A stretch of DNA of 64,000 bases from Corticimicrobacter sp040137905 (GCF_040137905.1 NZ_JBEFDG010000053.1:1-64000), one strand, 5' to 3'. Counted from the stretch's first letter, positions 26,122 through 34,887 are shown. A program made the numbers and translations. The notes: generated by a model from the letters alone, not told the origin.

Positions 26122-27250
26122 CGCTGCCGGCCTTGATCAGATAGGTGCCTCGCATCGGCACGGCCAGGAAACGCTCGTTGACGATGTCCAGCGTCTCCTG
26201 AGGCGACACGTCGGCAAAACGCTCGGGATCGAGCCAGCCGGCCAGCGCTTCGATGAACACCATATGCAGGGGCGAGTCATTGAAGGCATGCCAGATGCCA
26301 TAGGCCCGACCATCCCGCACCGCCGGCAAGGTGGACAGGCCGCGTGCACCGACAACCTCGTCCAGGCTCTCGCGTGCCTGTTCCGGCGTGATGCCTGCGC
26401 CCATGTGCACGCCACCGCGACGCACGCCCGTCCCGGTCGCTACATAGACCTCGGGATTGCGGCTGACGATGTATTCGATGCTCAACTGGCCGGTCGGCCC
26501 CTTGAGCGTATCGCTGCCGATATTGTGCCCGCCGGCAAAGGCAATCAGGTCATTGAACGTGCCAAAGCCCGGCGAGTTGCAGCAATCGGTACTGCCGGCA
26601 TGGGCATGCATGAGCACATTGGGCGCAGCCTTGCCTTCCGCCTGGGCCTGGGCAACCCGCTCGCGCACCCGCTGCATGCGCGACTCATAGAACTCGATGA
26701 ATGCCTCGGCCCGCTCGGACTGTCCCAGTGCCTGTCCCAGCGCCCGGATGCTGGGTACGGTATTGTTGAGCGGATCCAGGAAGAAATCGACGACCAGCAC
26801 CGGCACGCCCGCCGCCTCGAACGCCTTGATCAGCGGCGACTGGCTCACGTCGCCCCCCGGTGGCACGCCGGCAAAGGAAGACGTCAGGATCAGCAGGTCC
26901 GGGCGCAGTGCCAGCGCCTTCTCGATGGAAAACGTGTCCGGCGTGTGGCGCGCCACCTCGGGCACATCGGCCAGCGCCGGAAAGCGTGCCAGGTAATCCT
27001 GGTACTCGTTGGAAAAGGCCGTCTTGAATTCGTTGGACCAGCCCGCCAGGACACTGGCCGGATCGGGATGGATCAGCGACAGGACCGGCAGATAGCGCGC
27101 CTGGGTCAGGACAACCCGCTCGGCAGGCTTGGGCAGCGTCACCTCACGCCCCAGCACATCACGCACCGTGATCGGTTCGGCCTGCACCGCCGCCATGCCT
27201 GCAAGCAGCAGGCACACCATGGCCGCCACACGTCTGATCAATGAAAACAT
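26114..27250 (-). CDS. Periplasmic Fe-siderophore binding protein (FepB/BtuF family)
   Basis: The 378-residue precursor has a signal peptide (about 24 residues, ending AVQA) and the family opening ITVRDVLGREVTLPKPAERVV. Later come LALRPDLLILTSS and a C-terminal lobe ending WLDPERF. This is the type III binding protein of iron-siderophore and heme ABC importers. No matching FecCD-type permease or ATPase is in the window, so it must pair with one elsewhere or with the Liv-type permease, which would be unusual. It is the first gene of the minus-strand run; I saw no convincing Fur box in the 56 bases upstream. Confidence 0.87.
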   Translation of the reverse strand: MFSLIRRVAAMVCLLLAGMAAVQAEPITVRDVLGREVTLPKPAERVVLTQARYLPVLSLIHPDPASVLAGWSNEFKTAFSNEYQDYLARFPALADVPEVARHTPDTFSIEKALALRPDLLILTSSFAGVPPGGDVSQSPLIKAFEAAGVPVLVVDFFLDPLNNTVPSIRALGQALGQSERAEAFIEFYESRMQRVRERVAQAQAEGKAAPNVLMHAHAGSTDCCNSPGFGTFNDLIAFAGGHNIGSDTLKGPTGQLSIEYIVSRNPEVYVATGTGVRRGGVHMGAGITPEQARESLDEVVGARGLSTLPAVRDGRAYGIWHAFNDSPLHMVFIEALAGWLDPERFADVSPQETLDIVNERFLAVPMRGTYLIKAGSDE

Positions 27251-27306
27251 AGGCCTCTCTCATCCGCCATGCCGCAAACGGCCGATTTTATAATTAAAAT
27301 CCCCCC

Positions 27307-28293
27307 ATGACCGAAAGCACTTTTTCCGCCGACGCCATCCTGGCCTCGGCGCGACGCACATTGCAAATCGAAGCCCATGCCCTGCACGACATCGGGCAGC
27401 GCCTGGGCGACGCCTTCGTGCAGGCCACCCGACTGCTGCTGCAGTGCAAGGGGCGAGTCGTCGTCAGCGGCATCGGCAAATCGGGCCATATCGCCCGCAA
27501 GATCGCTGCCACCCTGGCCTCAACCGGCACGCCCGCCTTTTTCGTGCACGCAGCGGAAGCCGTCCATGGCGACCTGGGCATGGTCACACCGCAGGACGTG
27601 GTACTTGCACTGTCCTACTCCGGCACTGCCCAGGAGCTGCTGACCATCCTGCCCGTGCTGCGACGCCTCGATATTCCCCTGATCAGCCTGACCGGCAACC
27701 CGGATTCCGACCTGGCTCGTGCCGCCGACATTCATCTCGATGGCCACGTCGAGCATGAAGCCTGCCCGTTGAACCTGGCCCCGACCGCCAGCACGACCGT
27801 GGCGCTGGCCATCGGCGATGCGCTGGCCGTCGCCTGTCTGGAAGCACGGGGCTTCGGTGCCGAGGATTTTGCCCGCTCCCATCCTGGCGGTGCACTGGGC
27901 CGACGCCTGCTGACCCTGGTCCGCGATGTCATGCGGCAGGGCGAAGCGCTGCCTGCCGTACCCGAGCACACCCCGGTTGCCGGCGCACTCGAGGAAATCT
28001 CGCGCAAAGGCATGGGCATGACCGTGATTCTCGATGCCGCACGCAGGCCGGTCGGCATTTTCACCGATGGCGACCTGCGCCGCCTGATCGAGCGTTCGGG
28101 CGATATCCGCGCCCTTGATGTCGAAGCCGGCATGACACGCGCCCCCCGCACCATTTCACCGGACGCGCTGGCCGTCGATGCCGCCACGCTGATGGACCGT
28201 CACCGCCTGAGCCAGCTCCTGGTCACAGGCCCCGAAGGACAGTTGATCGGCGCATTGCACATGCACGATCTGCTGGCAGCCAAGGTTGTCTGA
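27307..28293 (+). CDS. kdsD: Arabinose-5-phosphate isomerase
   Basis: KdsD interconverts ribulose-5-phosphate and arabinose-5-phosphate, the first step of Kdo synthesis for lipopolysaccharide. The 328-residue product has an SIS domain (VVVSGIGKSGHIARKIAATLASTGTP, then LALSYSGTAQE and the HPGGALGRRLL end motif). Two CBS domains make up the last ~120 residues, ending with the RLSQLLV segment. It is adjacent to kdsC and the lpt genes, as in many proteobacteria. Confidence 0.96.
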   Translation: MTESTFSADAILASARRTLQIEAHALHDIGQRLGDAFVQATRLLLQCKGRVVVSGIGKSGHIARKIAATLASTGTPAFFVHAAEAVHGDLGMVTPQDVVLALSYSGTAQELLTILPVLRRLDIPLISLTGNPDSDLARAADIHLDGHVEHEACPLNLAPTASTTVALAIGDALAVACLEARGFGAEDFARSHPGGALGRRLLTLVRDVMRQGEALPAVPEHTPVAGALEEISRKGMGMTVILDAARRPVGIFTDGDLRRLIERSGDIRALDVEAGMTRAPRTISPDALAVDAATLMDRHRLSQLLVTGPEGQLIGALHMHDLLAAKVV

Positions 28294-28294
28294 C

Positions 28295-28915
28295 ATGAGC
28301 CACTCTCCCCTTTCCTCCCTTCGCCCCGCCCACCCCGTCGAGGCACAGATACTGGCGCGCATTCCCGAAAACGTGCGCGAGCGCGCCGCTGCCGTTCGCC
28401 TGATGGCCTTCGACATCGACGGCGTGCTGACCGACGGCCGCCTCTGGTATGGCGAGCATGGCGAAATCACCAAGTCCTTCCATGCCCTCGATGGACACGG
28501 CATGCGCATGCTGCGCGAGTGCGGCATCACCGTAGCGCTGATCACCGGCCGCGAAGGCCCCATCGCCGCCCGCCGCGCAGCCGAGCTCGGCATTGCCGAC
28601 ATCCACCAGGGTGTGCGCGACAAGGGCCGGGTCCTGGCCGATCTGGCGCAAAAGCATGGGCTTTCGCTGGAGCAGACCGGCTTCATGGGTGATGACCTGA
28701 TCGACCTGCCGGCGTTCCAGAAGGCCGGCTTCACGGCCAGTGTGTCCAGCGCCCCGTTCTACATCACCCAGTCCGTACACTGGATCAGCCAGGCTGCCGG
28801 CGGCAATGGCGCGGCACGCGAGTGCTGCGACCTGATCCTTGCCGCACAGGGCCGCCTGGGTGCATTCCTGCAGACCGGCGGTGCCTCCACGGTACTGCCC
28901 GGCGTACCGCAATGA
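28295..28915 (+). CDS. kdsC: Kdo-8-phosphate phosphatase
   Basis: This HAD-type phosphatase releases Kdo from Kdo-8-phosphate. The 206-residue product has motif I FDIDGVLTDGRLWY, motif II ITGREG and motif IV GDDLIDLP, with no cap domain, which is the compact KdsC layout. The start at 28295 lies one base after the kdsD stop; a TTG nine bases earlier also opens the frame but is less likely. Confidence 0.95.
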   Translation: MSHSPLSSLRPAHPVEAQILARIPENVRERAAAVRLMAFDIDGVLTDGRLWYGEHGEITKSFHALDGHGMRMLRECGITVALITGREGPIAARRAAELGIADIHQGVRDKGRVLADLAQKHGLSLEQTGFMGDDLIDLPAFQKAGFTASVSSAPFYITQSVHWISQAAGGNGAARECCDLILAAQGRLGAFLQTGGASTVLPGVPQ

Positions 28916-28919
28916 CGCC

Positions 28920-29534
28920 ATGAAAGACCGACTTCCAGCACTCACCTCGTTTGCACTGCTGATTGCCCTGGCTGGCGGCACCTGGTGGGCGGCCGAATAT
29001 GCCCAGCAGGCCGTCCCGCTCGACCCGCCACGCCGGGTCACGCACGAGCCGGACGCCTGGGCCAGCGATTTCGTGCTGCTGCGCACCGACATCGGCGGCA
29101 TTCCCGTCAACCGGCTGGCAGGCACCCACATGCAGCATTTCCCGGATGACGACTCCTACGAGGTCGACCACCCCGTCGCCACTGGCCTGCGCGCCACCAA
29201 TCCGGTTACAATCGGCACCGCCCGCACCGCCGTCATGGACCAGGGTGGCGCACGCATCACCCTGCGTGGCGATGCCCATCTGCGACGGCTGGCCGATGCC
29301 GAGCGTGCCGAACTGAACCTGTACAGCCCCGAACTCATCATCCTGCCCGACGCCGACCGAGCCTACACCGACCACCCTACGCTGGTCGAACAGGGGCGCT
29401 CGCAAATGCGGGGCAAGGGGATGCAGTACGATAATTCCAGCCGGATTCTGACGGTCGAATCGGCCTCTCAGGTCGACATTGCCCCCAATACGCTGCCGCA
29501 GCGCGAAACCGAGCCGCGCGCGGCCCAACCCTGA
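28920..29534 (+). CDS. lptC: LPS export protein LptC
   Basis: LptC is a bitopic inner-membrane protein passing lipopolysaccharide from LptB2FG to LptA. The 204-residue product has one N-terminal membrane helix (about residues 7-26) and a beta-jellyroll segment with GTHMQHFPDDDSYEV and YDNSSRILTVES. The start at 28920 lies five bases after the kdsC stop. Sequence conservation is low, but size, topology and position between kdsC and lptA make the call firm. Confidence 0.9.
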   Translation: MKDRLPALTSFALLIALAGGTWWAAEYAQQAVPLDPPRRVTHEPDAWASDFVLLRTDIGGIPVNRLAGTHMQHFPDDDSYEVDHPVATGLRATNPVTIGTARTAVMDQGGARITLRGDAHLRRLADAERAELNLYSPELIILPDADRAYTDHPTLVEQGRSQMRGKGMQYDNSSRILTVESASQVDIAPNTLPQRETEPRAAQP

Positions 29535-29546
29535 TCCAATCGACTC

Positions 29547-30149
29547 ATGACTGCACCACGCCTGTCTTTCTGTTCCCGCCTCTGTGCCGGCCTGCTGCTG
29601 GGTGCACTGCTGGTGCCTGCCACGGCCACTGCACAGGAAGCCGCCGAAGAGCCCAGCACGCAGATCCTGTCGGATTCGCTGCGCTATGACGACATCGGCC
29701 GTACCAGCGTCTTTACCGGCAACGTCATCCTGACCCGCGGGCCGATGACCCTCACGGCAGACCGCCTTGACCTGCGCGAAGACGAACAGGGCGTGCGCCA
29801 TGGTGTCGCCACCGCCGACAAGGGCAAGCGCGTGCGCATCCGCCAGGAACGCCCGGAGCAGTTCGACCTGATCGATGCCAGCGGTCTGCGTGCCGAATAC
29901 AGTGAAAAGGACGACCAGATCGACCTGATCGGCCAGGCCGTCGTGATCCGCTACATCTGCGGCGAAGCCATGGACACCATCCGCGGCCAGCGCATCCGCT
30001 ATAACCAGACCACCGGTCTCTACCAGGCCGAAGGCGGTGCCGAATCGGCCGGCCCGGGCCAGCGCGTCCGCTCGATCGCCCAGCCACGCTCACGTGTCGA
30101 TGCAGCCATCAAGGCCTGCCAGGACAAGAACGCCGCTGCCCGTCCCTGA
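29547..30149 (+). CDS. lptA: LPS transport periplasmic protein LptA
   Basis: LptA forms the periplasmic bridge for lipopolysaccharide. The 200-residue precursor has a signal peptide (ending ATATAQ near residue 29). The OstA-type repeat pattern follows: SDSLRYDDIGRTSVFTGNV, MTLTADRLDL and IRYNQTTGLYQAEGG. It is flanked by lptC and lptB. Confidence 0.94.
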   Translation: MTAPRLSFCSRLCAGLLLGALLVPATATAQEAAEEPSTQILSDSLRYDDIGRTSVFTGNVILTRGPMTLTADRLDLREDEQGVRHGVATADKGKRVRIRQERPEQFDLIDASGLRAEYSEKDDQIDLIGQAVVIRYICGEAMDTIRGQRIRYNQTTGLYQAEGGAESAGPGQRVRSIAQPRSRVDAAIKACQDKNAAARP

Positions 30150-30178
30150 TCCCGGATACCGACTGCCACATACTGCTC

Positions 30179-30961
30179 ATGCCTACGCCCGTTTCCGCCT
30201 CCGCCGTCCAGGACAACCTGCCCACCGGCCGCCTCTCGGCCACCGGACTGCGCAAGACTTACCATGGCCGCACCGTGGTCCAGGATGTCTCGCTCGAGTT
30301 CAGCAGTGGTGAAGTCGTCGGCCTGCTCGGCCCCAACGGCGCAGGCAAGACCACCAGCTTCTACATGATCGTGGGGCTGGTGCCGGCCGATGCCGGTCGC
30401 ATCACCATCGACGACGACGCCGTCACCGCGATGCCCATGCACCAGCGCGCCCGCATGGGCCTGTCCTATCTGCCGCAGGATGCCTCGGTCTTCCGGCGCC
30501 TGACGGTCGAGCAGAACATCCGGGCCGTGCTCGAAATCCAGAACGACATCCGGCCGGCCAGCGAACGGCAGGAAATCGACGCACAACTCGAATCACTGCT
30601 CGACGAGCTGCAGATCGGCCATATTCGCCGCAACATGGCCATCTCCCTGTCGGGCGGCGAACGCCGACGCGTGGAAATCGCCCGTGCACTGGCGACCCGG
30701 CCGCGCTTCATCCTGCTCGACGAACCCTTCGCCGGGGTCGATCCGATCGCCGTGATCGAGATCCAGCGCATCGTCCGATTCCTCAAAAGCCGGCATATCG
30801 GCGTGCTCATCACCGACCACAATGTCCGCGAAACCCTGGGCATCTGCGACCGCGCCTACATCATCAGCGAAGGCTCGGTACTGACCAGCGGCACCCCCGA
30901 TGAAATCGTCGATGATCCGGGCGTGCGCCGCGTCTACCTGGGCGAACACTTCCGGATGTAG
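30179..30961 (+). CDS. lptB: LPS export ATPase LptB
   Basis: LptB powers lipopolysaccharide extraction with LptFG. The 260-residue product has Walker A GPNGAGKT (51-58), YLPQDASVFRRLTVEQNI, signature LSGGERRR, Walker B FILLDEPFAGVDP and the LptB hallmark VLITDHNVRETL. In many beta- and gammaproteobacteria rpoN follows directly; here the next gene is hpf after 126 bases. Confidence 0.97.
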   Translation: MPTPVSASAVQDNLPTGRLSATGLRKTYHGRTVVQDVSLEFSSGEVVGLLGPNGAGKTTSFYMIVGLVPADAGRITIDDDAVTAMPMHQRARMGLSYLPQDASVFRRLTVEQNIRAVLEIQNDIRPASERQEIDAQLESLLDELQIGHIRRNMAISLSGGERRRVEIARALATRPRFILLDEPFAGVDPIAVIEIQRIVRFLKSRHIGVLITDHNVRETLGICDRAYIISEGSVLTSGTPDEIVDDPGVRRVYLGEHFRM

Positions 30962-30968
30962 CAGGCAC

Positions 30969-30996
30969 TTGCCTTCCTGACAAAACGCTTTACACT
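30969..30996 (+). promoter_or_regulatory. Candidate promoter for hpf
   Basis: TTGCCT (30969-30974) and TACACT (30991-30996) are separated by 16 bases, about 90 bases upstream of the hpf start and just after lptB. It would give hpf its own transcript in the gap where rpoN is normally found. Confidence 0.4.
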
Positions 30997-31087
30997 GGAA
31001 CTGTGTCAATCAGTCGCGCATAGCGTGAATGCCAGACACGGGGCGCTTTGCGCCTATCATTCCTGTCAGCTGCAAGGAGACTGCCGT

Positions 31088-31414
31088 ATGAACCTGACCA
31101 TCAATGGACACCACCTCGAAGTGACGCCTGCGATCCGCGAATACGTCACCACCAAACTGTCCCGCGTGCTGCGCCGTTTCGACAACGTCATCGACACCCA
31201 GGTCATCCTGTCCGTGGAACACCCTCGCCACAAGGCCGAAATCACCATGCGCCTGCCCGGCAAGGACATCCACTGCGAGTCGATCGAAGAGAACCTGTAC
31301 GCAGCCATCGATCTGGTCATAGACAAGCTGGACCGCCAGGTCGTCAAGCACAAGACCAAGCTGCAGGATCACGCCCACGAGCCGCTCAAGCGGCAAGAAG
31401 CCAGCGCGGTCTGA
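31088..31414 (+). CDS. hpf: Ribosome hibernation promoting factor, short form
   Basis: HPF binds the 30S subunit and promotes inactive 100S ribosome dimers in slow growth. The 108-residue product begins MNLTINGHHLEVTPAIREYV and contains RFDNVIDTQVILSVEHPRHKAEI and the ENLYAAIDLVIDKLDRQV helix. AAGGAGA precedes the ATG at 31088. It lacks the C-terminal dimerisation domain of long HPF. Confidence 0.95.
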   Translation: MNLTINGHHLEVTPAIREYVTTKLSRVLRRFDNVIDTQVILSVEHPRHKAEITMRLPGKDIHCESIEENLYAAIDLVIDKLDRQVVKHKTKLQDHAHEPLKRQEASAV

Positions 31415-31440
31415 CCATGACGACGCATTGACCATTTACA

Positions 31441-31468
31441 ACATCGACCCGCACATGCGGGTTGATGT
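31441..31468 (+). terminator. Hairpin between hpf and ptsN
   Basis: A 12-pair stem (ACATCG-ACCCGC with its complement, one G-U pair) and an ACAT loop are followed after seven bases by a T7 tract at 31476-31482. It may terminate or attenuate the hpf transcript. Confidence 0.45.
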
Positions 31469-31493
31469 CTATGTATTTTTTTGCAGTGCGTCA

Positions 31494-31499
31494 TATAAT
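31494..31499 (+). promoter_or_regulatory. Perfect TATAAT -10 element just before ptsN
   Basis: A perfect -10 hexamer ends 7 bases before the ptsN ATG at 31507, so transcription would start at or next to the start codon. No good -35 is seen at 17 bases. No Shine-Dalgarno sequence precedes ptsN. Confidence 0.35.
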
Positions 31500-31506
31500 G
31501 CCGGCC

Positions 31507-31962
31507 ATGAACCACCTGTCGCGCATCCTGCCCGTTGGCAACATCCTGCTCGACTTGCCCGTCACCAGCAAGAAGCGGGCTTTCGAACAGGCTGGACTGC
31601 TATTCGAAAACAACCACGGCATCAGCCGCCTCACGGTCTTTGACAGCCTGTTCTCACGTGAACGACTGGGATCGACCGCGCTTGGCCAGGGTGTTGCCGT
31701 TCCTCACGGCCGTGTCAAGGGCCTGGACAAGACCCTGGCGGCCTTCATCCGGCTCAGCCAACCGGTTCCCTTCGATGCCCCCGATGGCCAGCCTGTCCGG
31801 CTGCTGATGTTCCTGCTGGTCCCCGAGACCGCGACCCAGCAACACCTCGACATCCTTGCTGAACTGGCCCAGTTGCTGTCCAACGGTCAACTCAGGGAGC
31901 AGCTCTGCAACGAAAACGATCCTGCCGTGGTCCACAAGTTGCTGACCAGCGGCACATCCTGA
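31507..31962 (+). CDS. ptsN: Nitrogen-type PTS EIIA protein
   Basis: PtsN is the phosphocarrier of the regulatory nitrogen PTS. The 151-residue product has the phosphoacceptor motif VAVPHGRV (His67) and the LVPETATQQHL segment of the EIIA-Ntr fold. The start at 31507 (MNHLSRILP) is chosen on family length; an ATG at 31498 and upstream frame starts exist but have no ribosome-binding site. hprK follows after 6 bases. Confidence 0.94.
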   Translation: MNHLSRILPVGNILLDLPVTSKKRAFEQAGLLFENNHGISRLTVFDSLFSRERLGSTALGQGVAVPHGRVKGLDKTLAAFIRLSQPVPFDAPDGQPVRLLMFLLVPETATQQHLDILAELAQLLSNGQLREQLCNENDPAVVHKLLTSGTS

Positions 31963-31968
31963 CATTCC

Positions 31969-32919
31969 ATGCCCCACTCGCCACCCATGCAGATATCCGT
32001 CCGTGAACTGATCGAAGAAAACGCCGACGAAGTCGCATTCCGCTGGGTGGCAGGGCAGGAAGGTGCGCATCGCATCATCCGCAATCACGAAGGCTCGTCC
32101 GCCGCAGACCTGGTCGGGCATCTCAACCTGACGCACCCTGACCGCATTCAGGTATTCGGTCCTGAAGAAATGGTGTATTTCGCCCGGCTGAGCAACCGGC
32201 GTCGGCTGTTCCGGCTGGCCGGCCTGATGACAGCCGATGTGCCGGCTCTGCTGATCGCCGACGGGCAGGAACCGCCTGCCGAGCTGATCACCCATTGCAA
32301 CCAGCACAACCTGCCGCTGCTGGCGACCACGCTGCCAGCTTCCCATGTCATCGAACTGCTGCGCATCTACCTGAGCAAGAAATTTGCGCCCGCCACCACG
32401 GTGCACGGCGTGTTCATGGATGTGCTCGGCGTTGGCGTACTGATCACCGGTGAGTCCGGCCTGGGCAAGAGCGAACTGGCACTCGAGCTGATTTCACGCG
32501 GCCATGGCCTGGTTGCAGACGATGCCGTCGAGTTCCTGCGCATCGCGCCCAACATGATCGAAGGCCGCTGCCCCGCCCTGTTGCAGAACCTGATCGAGGT
32601 ACGCGGCCTGGGGCTGCTCGACATCCGCACCATCTTCGGCGAGGCTTCGGTGCGCCGCAAGATGCGGCTCAAGCTGATCGTCCACCTGATGCGCGCCCTC
32701 TCGCCCGAGCAGTTCGAGCGACTCCCGCTGCAGGACCAGACCCAGGAAATACTGGGCCTGCCCATCCTCAAGGTGCAGTTGCAGGTCGCGGCAGGTCGCA
32801 ACCTTGCCGTGCTGGTCGAGGCGGCCGTGCGCAACACCATCCTCAAGCTGCGTGGCATCGACACGCTGCGCGAATTCATGGCGCGCCAGACCCTGGCGAT
32901 GCAGCAGCATTTCGAATAG
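31969..32919 (+). CDS. hprK: HPr kinase/phosphorylase
   Basis: HprK phosphorylates and dephosphorylates HPr on a serine, a sensor of carbon state. The 316-residue product has an N-terminal domain and a C-terminal catalytic half with P-loop GESGLGKS (161-168). The LVADDAVEF segment follows, then the HprK signature EVRGLGLLDI(R). In betaproteobacteria HprK lies with ptsN and rapZ as here. The start may instead be the ATG at 31987. Confidence 0.96.
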   Translation: MPHSPPMQISVRELIEENADEVAFRWVAGQEGAHRIIRNHEGSSAADLVGHLNLTHPDRIQVFGPEEMVYFARLSNRRRLFRLAGLMTADVPALLIADGQEPPAELITHCNQHNLPLLATTLPASHVIELLRIYLSKKFAPATTVHGVFMDVLGVGVLITGESGLGKSELALELISRGHGLVADDAVEFLRIAPNMIEGRCPALLQNLIEVRGLGLLDIRTIFGEASVRRKMRLKLIVHLMRALSPEQFERLPLQDQTQEILGLPILKVQLQVAAGRNLAVLVEAAVRNTILKLRGIDTLREFMARQTLAMQQHFE

Positions 32920-32966
32920 CCCGCCTGCCGTCCCAGGACGTAACAGGTCGACACATCTGGACCGTC

Positions 32967-33860
32967 ATGTCACAATCCGATTCCATGATCCACGTCGTTC
33001 TGATCACCGGCATGTCCGGCTCCGGCAAGTCCGTTGTCCTGCGTCTGCTCGAAGATGTAGGGTATCTGTGCGTCGACAACCTGCCGGTCCGCTTCCTGCA
33101 CCAGTTCATCGCCGATGCACGTGACGAAGGTCGCTCCCGCGTAGCGGTCGCCATCGATGTGCGTTCGCCCGGCGAGATTTCCGACCTGCCGGGCGTGCTG
33201 ACCGCCTTGCGCGCCATGGGCACGGCACTGCGGGTCATCTTCCTTGATGCCGACAGCGAAACCCTCAAGCAACGCTACTCGGAATCGCGCCGACGCCATC
33301 CGCTCAGCGACCGCCTCACCAACGAAACCGGTGCGACACCGTCACTGACCCAGTGCATCGAACGGGAGCGCCAGATCCTGGAACCGCTGCGCGAGCAGGA
33401 ACCACCGATCGACACCTCCGACCTGATGCCGGGACAATTGCGCAACTGGGTACGTGATCTGGTCCAGGTTGACTGGCGTCCACTGGTGCTGACCTTCCAG
33501 TCCTTCTCGTACAAACGGGGCGTACCGCGTGATGCAGATCTGGTCTTCGATGTCCGCTGCCTGCCCAACCCCTACTATGACCGGGACCTGCGCCCGCTCA
33601 CAGGGCGCGATCCAGGCGTGGCGCAATGGCTGGGCTCCACGCCCAGCGTGGTGCAGATGATTGACGACATCCAGCTGTTCGTGCGCAAGTGGCTGCCCCA
33701 CTACATGCAGGACACCCGCAGCTATCTCACGATTGCCATCGGCTGCACAGGCGGCCAGCATCGCTCGGTCTACGTCACCGAGCAGCTTGCGCGCTGCTTT
33801 GCAGACCATGATCCGGTTCTGATCCGCCATCGTGCCCTGCCCATCCCCAAGTCAGACTGA
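32967..33860 (+). CDS. rapZ: RNase adapter protein RapZ
   Basis: RapZ binds nucleotides and, in E. coli, directs RNase E to the small RNA GlmZ controlling glucosamine-6-phosphate synthesis. The 297-residue product has P-loop GMSGSGKS (15-22), CVDNLP, RYSESRRRHPL and the C-terminal FDVRCLPNP(Y) and IGCTGGQHRSVYV motifs. The RNA target in this organism is unknown. Confidence 0.96.
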   Translation: MSQSDSMIHVVLITGMSGSGKSVVLRLLEDVGYLCVDNLPVRFLHQFIADARDEGRSRVAVAIDVRSPGEISDLPGVLTALRAMGTALRVIFLDADSETLKQRYSESRRRHPLSDRLTNETGATPSLTQCIERERQILEPLREQEPPIDTSDLMPGQLRNWVRDLVQVDWRPLVLTFQSFSYKRGVPRDADLVFDVRCLPNPYYDRDLRPLTGRDPGVAQWLGSTPSVVQMIDDIQLFVRKWLPHYMQDTRSYLTIAIGCTGGQHRSVYVTEQLARCFADHDPVLIRHRALPIPKSD

Positions 33861-33864
33861 TTCC

Positions 33865-34887
33865 ATGCCCGCCGCCCTGTCCCGACTGCTTCATCTCGCC
33901 AGCCTTTCGGCCCTGCTGATCATCGCCGGTTGCGGCACGTCGGGCTACGTACCGGGCAAAGGTGGCTACTACGAAGACGACGGCCCCGACTCGCGACCGC
34001 CTTCGGCCTCGCAACTTGAACGCATTCCTGACGCCACGCCTCGTGTCGAACCACTGGCAAGCGGCCCCAACCGCCCCTACACGGTTCTTGGCAGAAGCTA
34101 CACGCCAGACACCAGCGGTCGGCCCTACGTCAAACGTGGCATCGCCTCCTGGTACGGCAAGAAATTCCATGGCAACAAGACCTCCAATGGCGAGATCTAT
34201 GACATGTATGCCATGACGGCGGCACACCCCACGCTGCCCATTCCCAGCTACGTGCGGGTCACGCGCACCAGCAGCGGCAAGAGTGTCGTCCTGCGGGTCA
34301 ATGACCGAGGCCCATTCCATGCCGACCGGATCATCGACCTGTCCTATGTGGCAGCACACAAGCTCGATCTGATCGGCCCAGGCAGCGGCGAAGTCGTCGT
34401 CGAGTGGATTTCCCCGGATGCCATCCGCAATGGTGCCTGGCAACAAGCCGGCAATACTGCCCTGGCCACCGGCAACAGCTATCAGGAGGAGCCTCCGATT
34501 GCCTCGATTTCGCTGGCGGCCCCCGTCAGCACGCCCATCGAGCAGGACTCAGGCTTCCAGTCGGGTACGCCATTGCCGGCCCCCGAACGCCGTCCCGAAC
34601 CTGTCACCAGCGCGCAGGCAGCCCCCGCTGCATCTTCGCCACGGCCAGCAACTGCAGGCGGCTACCAGGTACAGCTCGGTGCATTCTCCCAGCACGCCAA
34701 TGCGCAGCGCCTGGTCGATCGCATCCAGCCCTACCTGCCAGCCGGCAGCCAGACCGCCTATGTCGATGACAGCACGGGCCTACACCGGGTTCGCATCGGC
34801 CCGTACAACAATCTGGGCCAGGCACAGGAAGCCTCGCGGCAGGTCGCGGATCGCATCGGCGTACCTGCCATCGTCATCTCGCCCTGA
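33865..34887 (+). CDS. rlpA: RlpA septal ring lytic lipoprotein with SPOR domain
   Basis: RlpA cleaves denuded peptidoglycan at the septum. The 340-residue precursor has a lipobox IIAGC (Cys23). The double-psi beta-barrel core follows (GIASWYGKKFHGNKTSNGE, MTAAHPTLPIPSYVRVT, VNDRGPFHADRIIDLS). After a Pro/Ala-rich linker there is a C-terminal SPOR domain (YQVQLGAFSQHANAQRL) that binds septal glycans. The start at 33865 lies 4 bases after rapZ. Core catalytic residues look intact. Confidence 0.94.
   Translation: MPAALSRLLHLASLSALLIIAGCGTSGYVPGKGGYYEDDGPDSRPPSASQLERIPDATPRVEPLASGPNRPYTVLGRSYTPDTSGRPYVKRGIASWYGKKFHGNKTSNGEIYDMYAMTAAHPTLPIPSYVRVTRTSSGKSVVLRVNDRGPFHADRIIDLSYVAAHKLDLIGPGSGEVVVEWISPDAIRNGAWQQAGNTALATGNSYQEEPPIASISLAAPVSTPIEQDSGFQSGTPLPAPERRPEPVTSAQAAPAASSPRPATAGGYQVQLGAFSQHANAQRLVDRIQPYLPAGSQTAYVDDSTGLHRVRIGPYNNLGQAQEASRQVADRIGVPAIVISP

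Noticed and set aside
23977..26136. 719-codon open frame on the plus strand
   Set aside because: It is antisense to the LivK-like protein and the esterase, both of which have clear family motifs.
27251..27306. Fur box expected upstream of the siderophore run
   Set aside because: The AT-rich stretch ATTTTATAATTAAAAT has no convincing GATAAT-type repeat structure, so I do not annotate a Fur site although iron control is likely.
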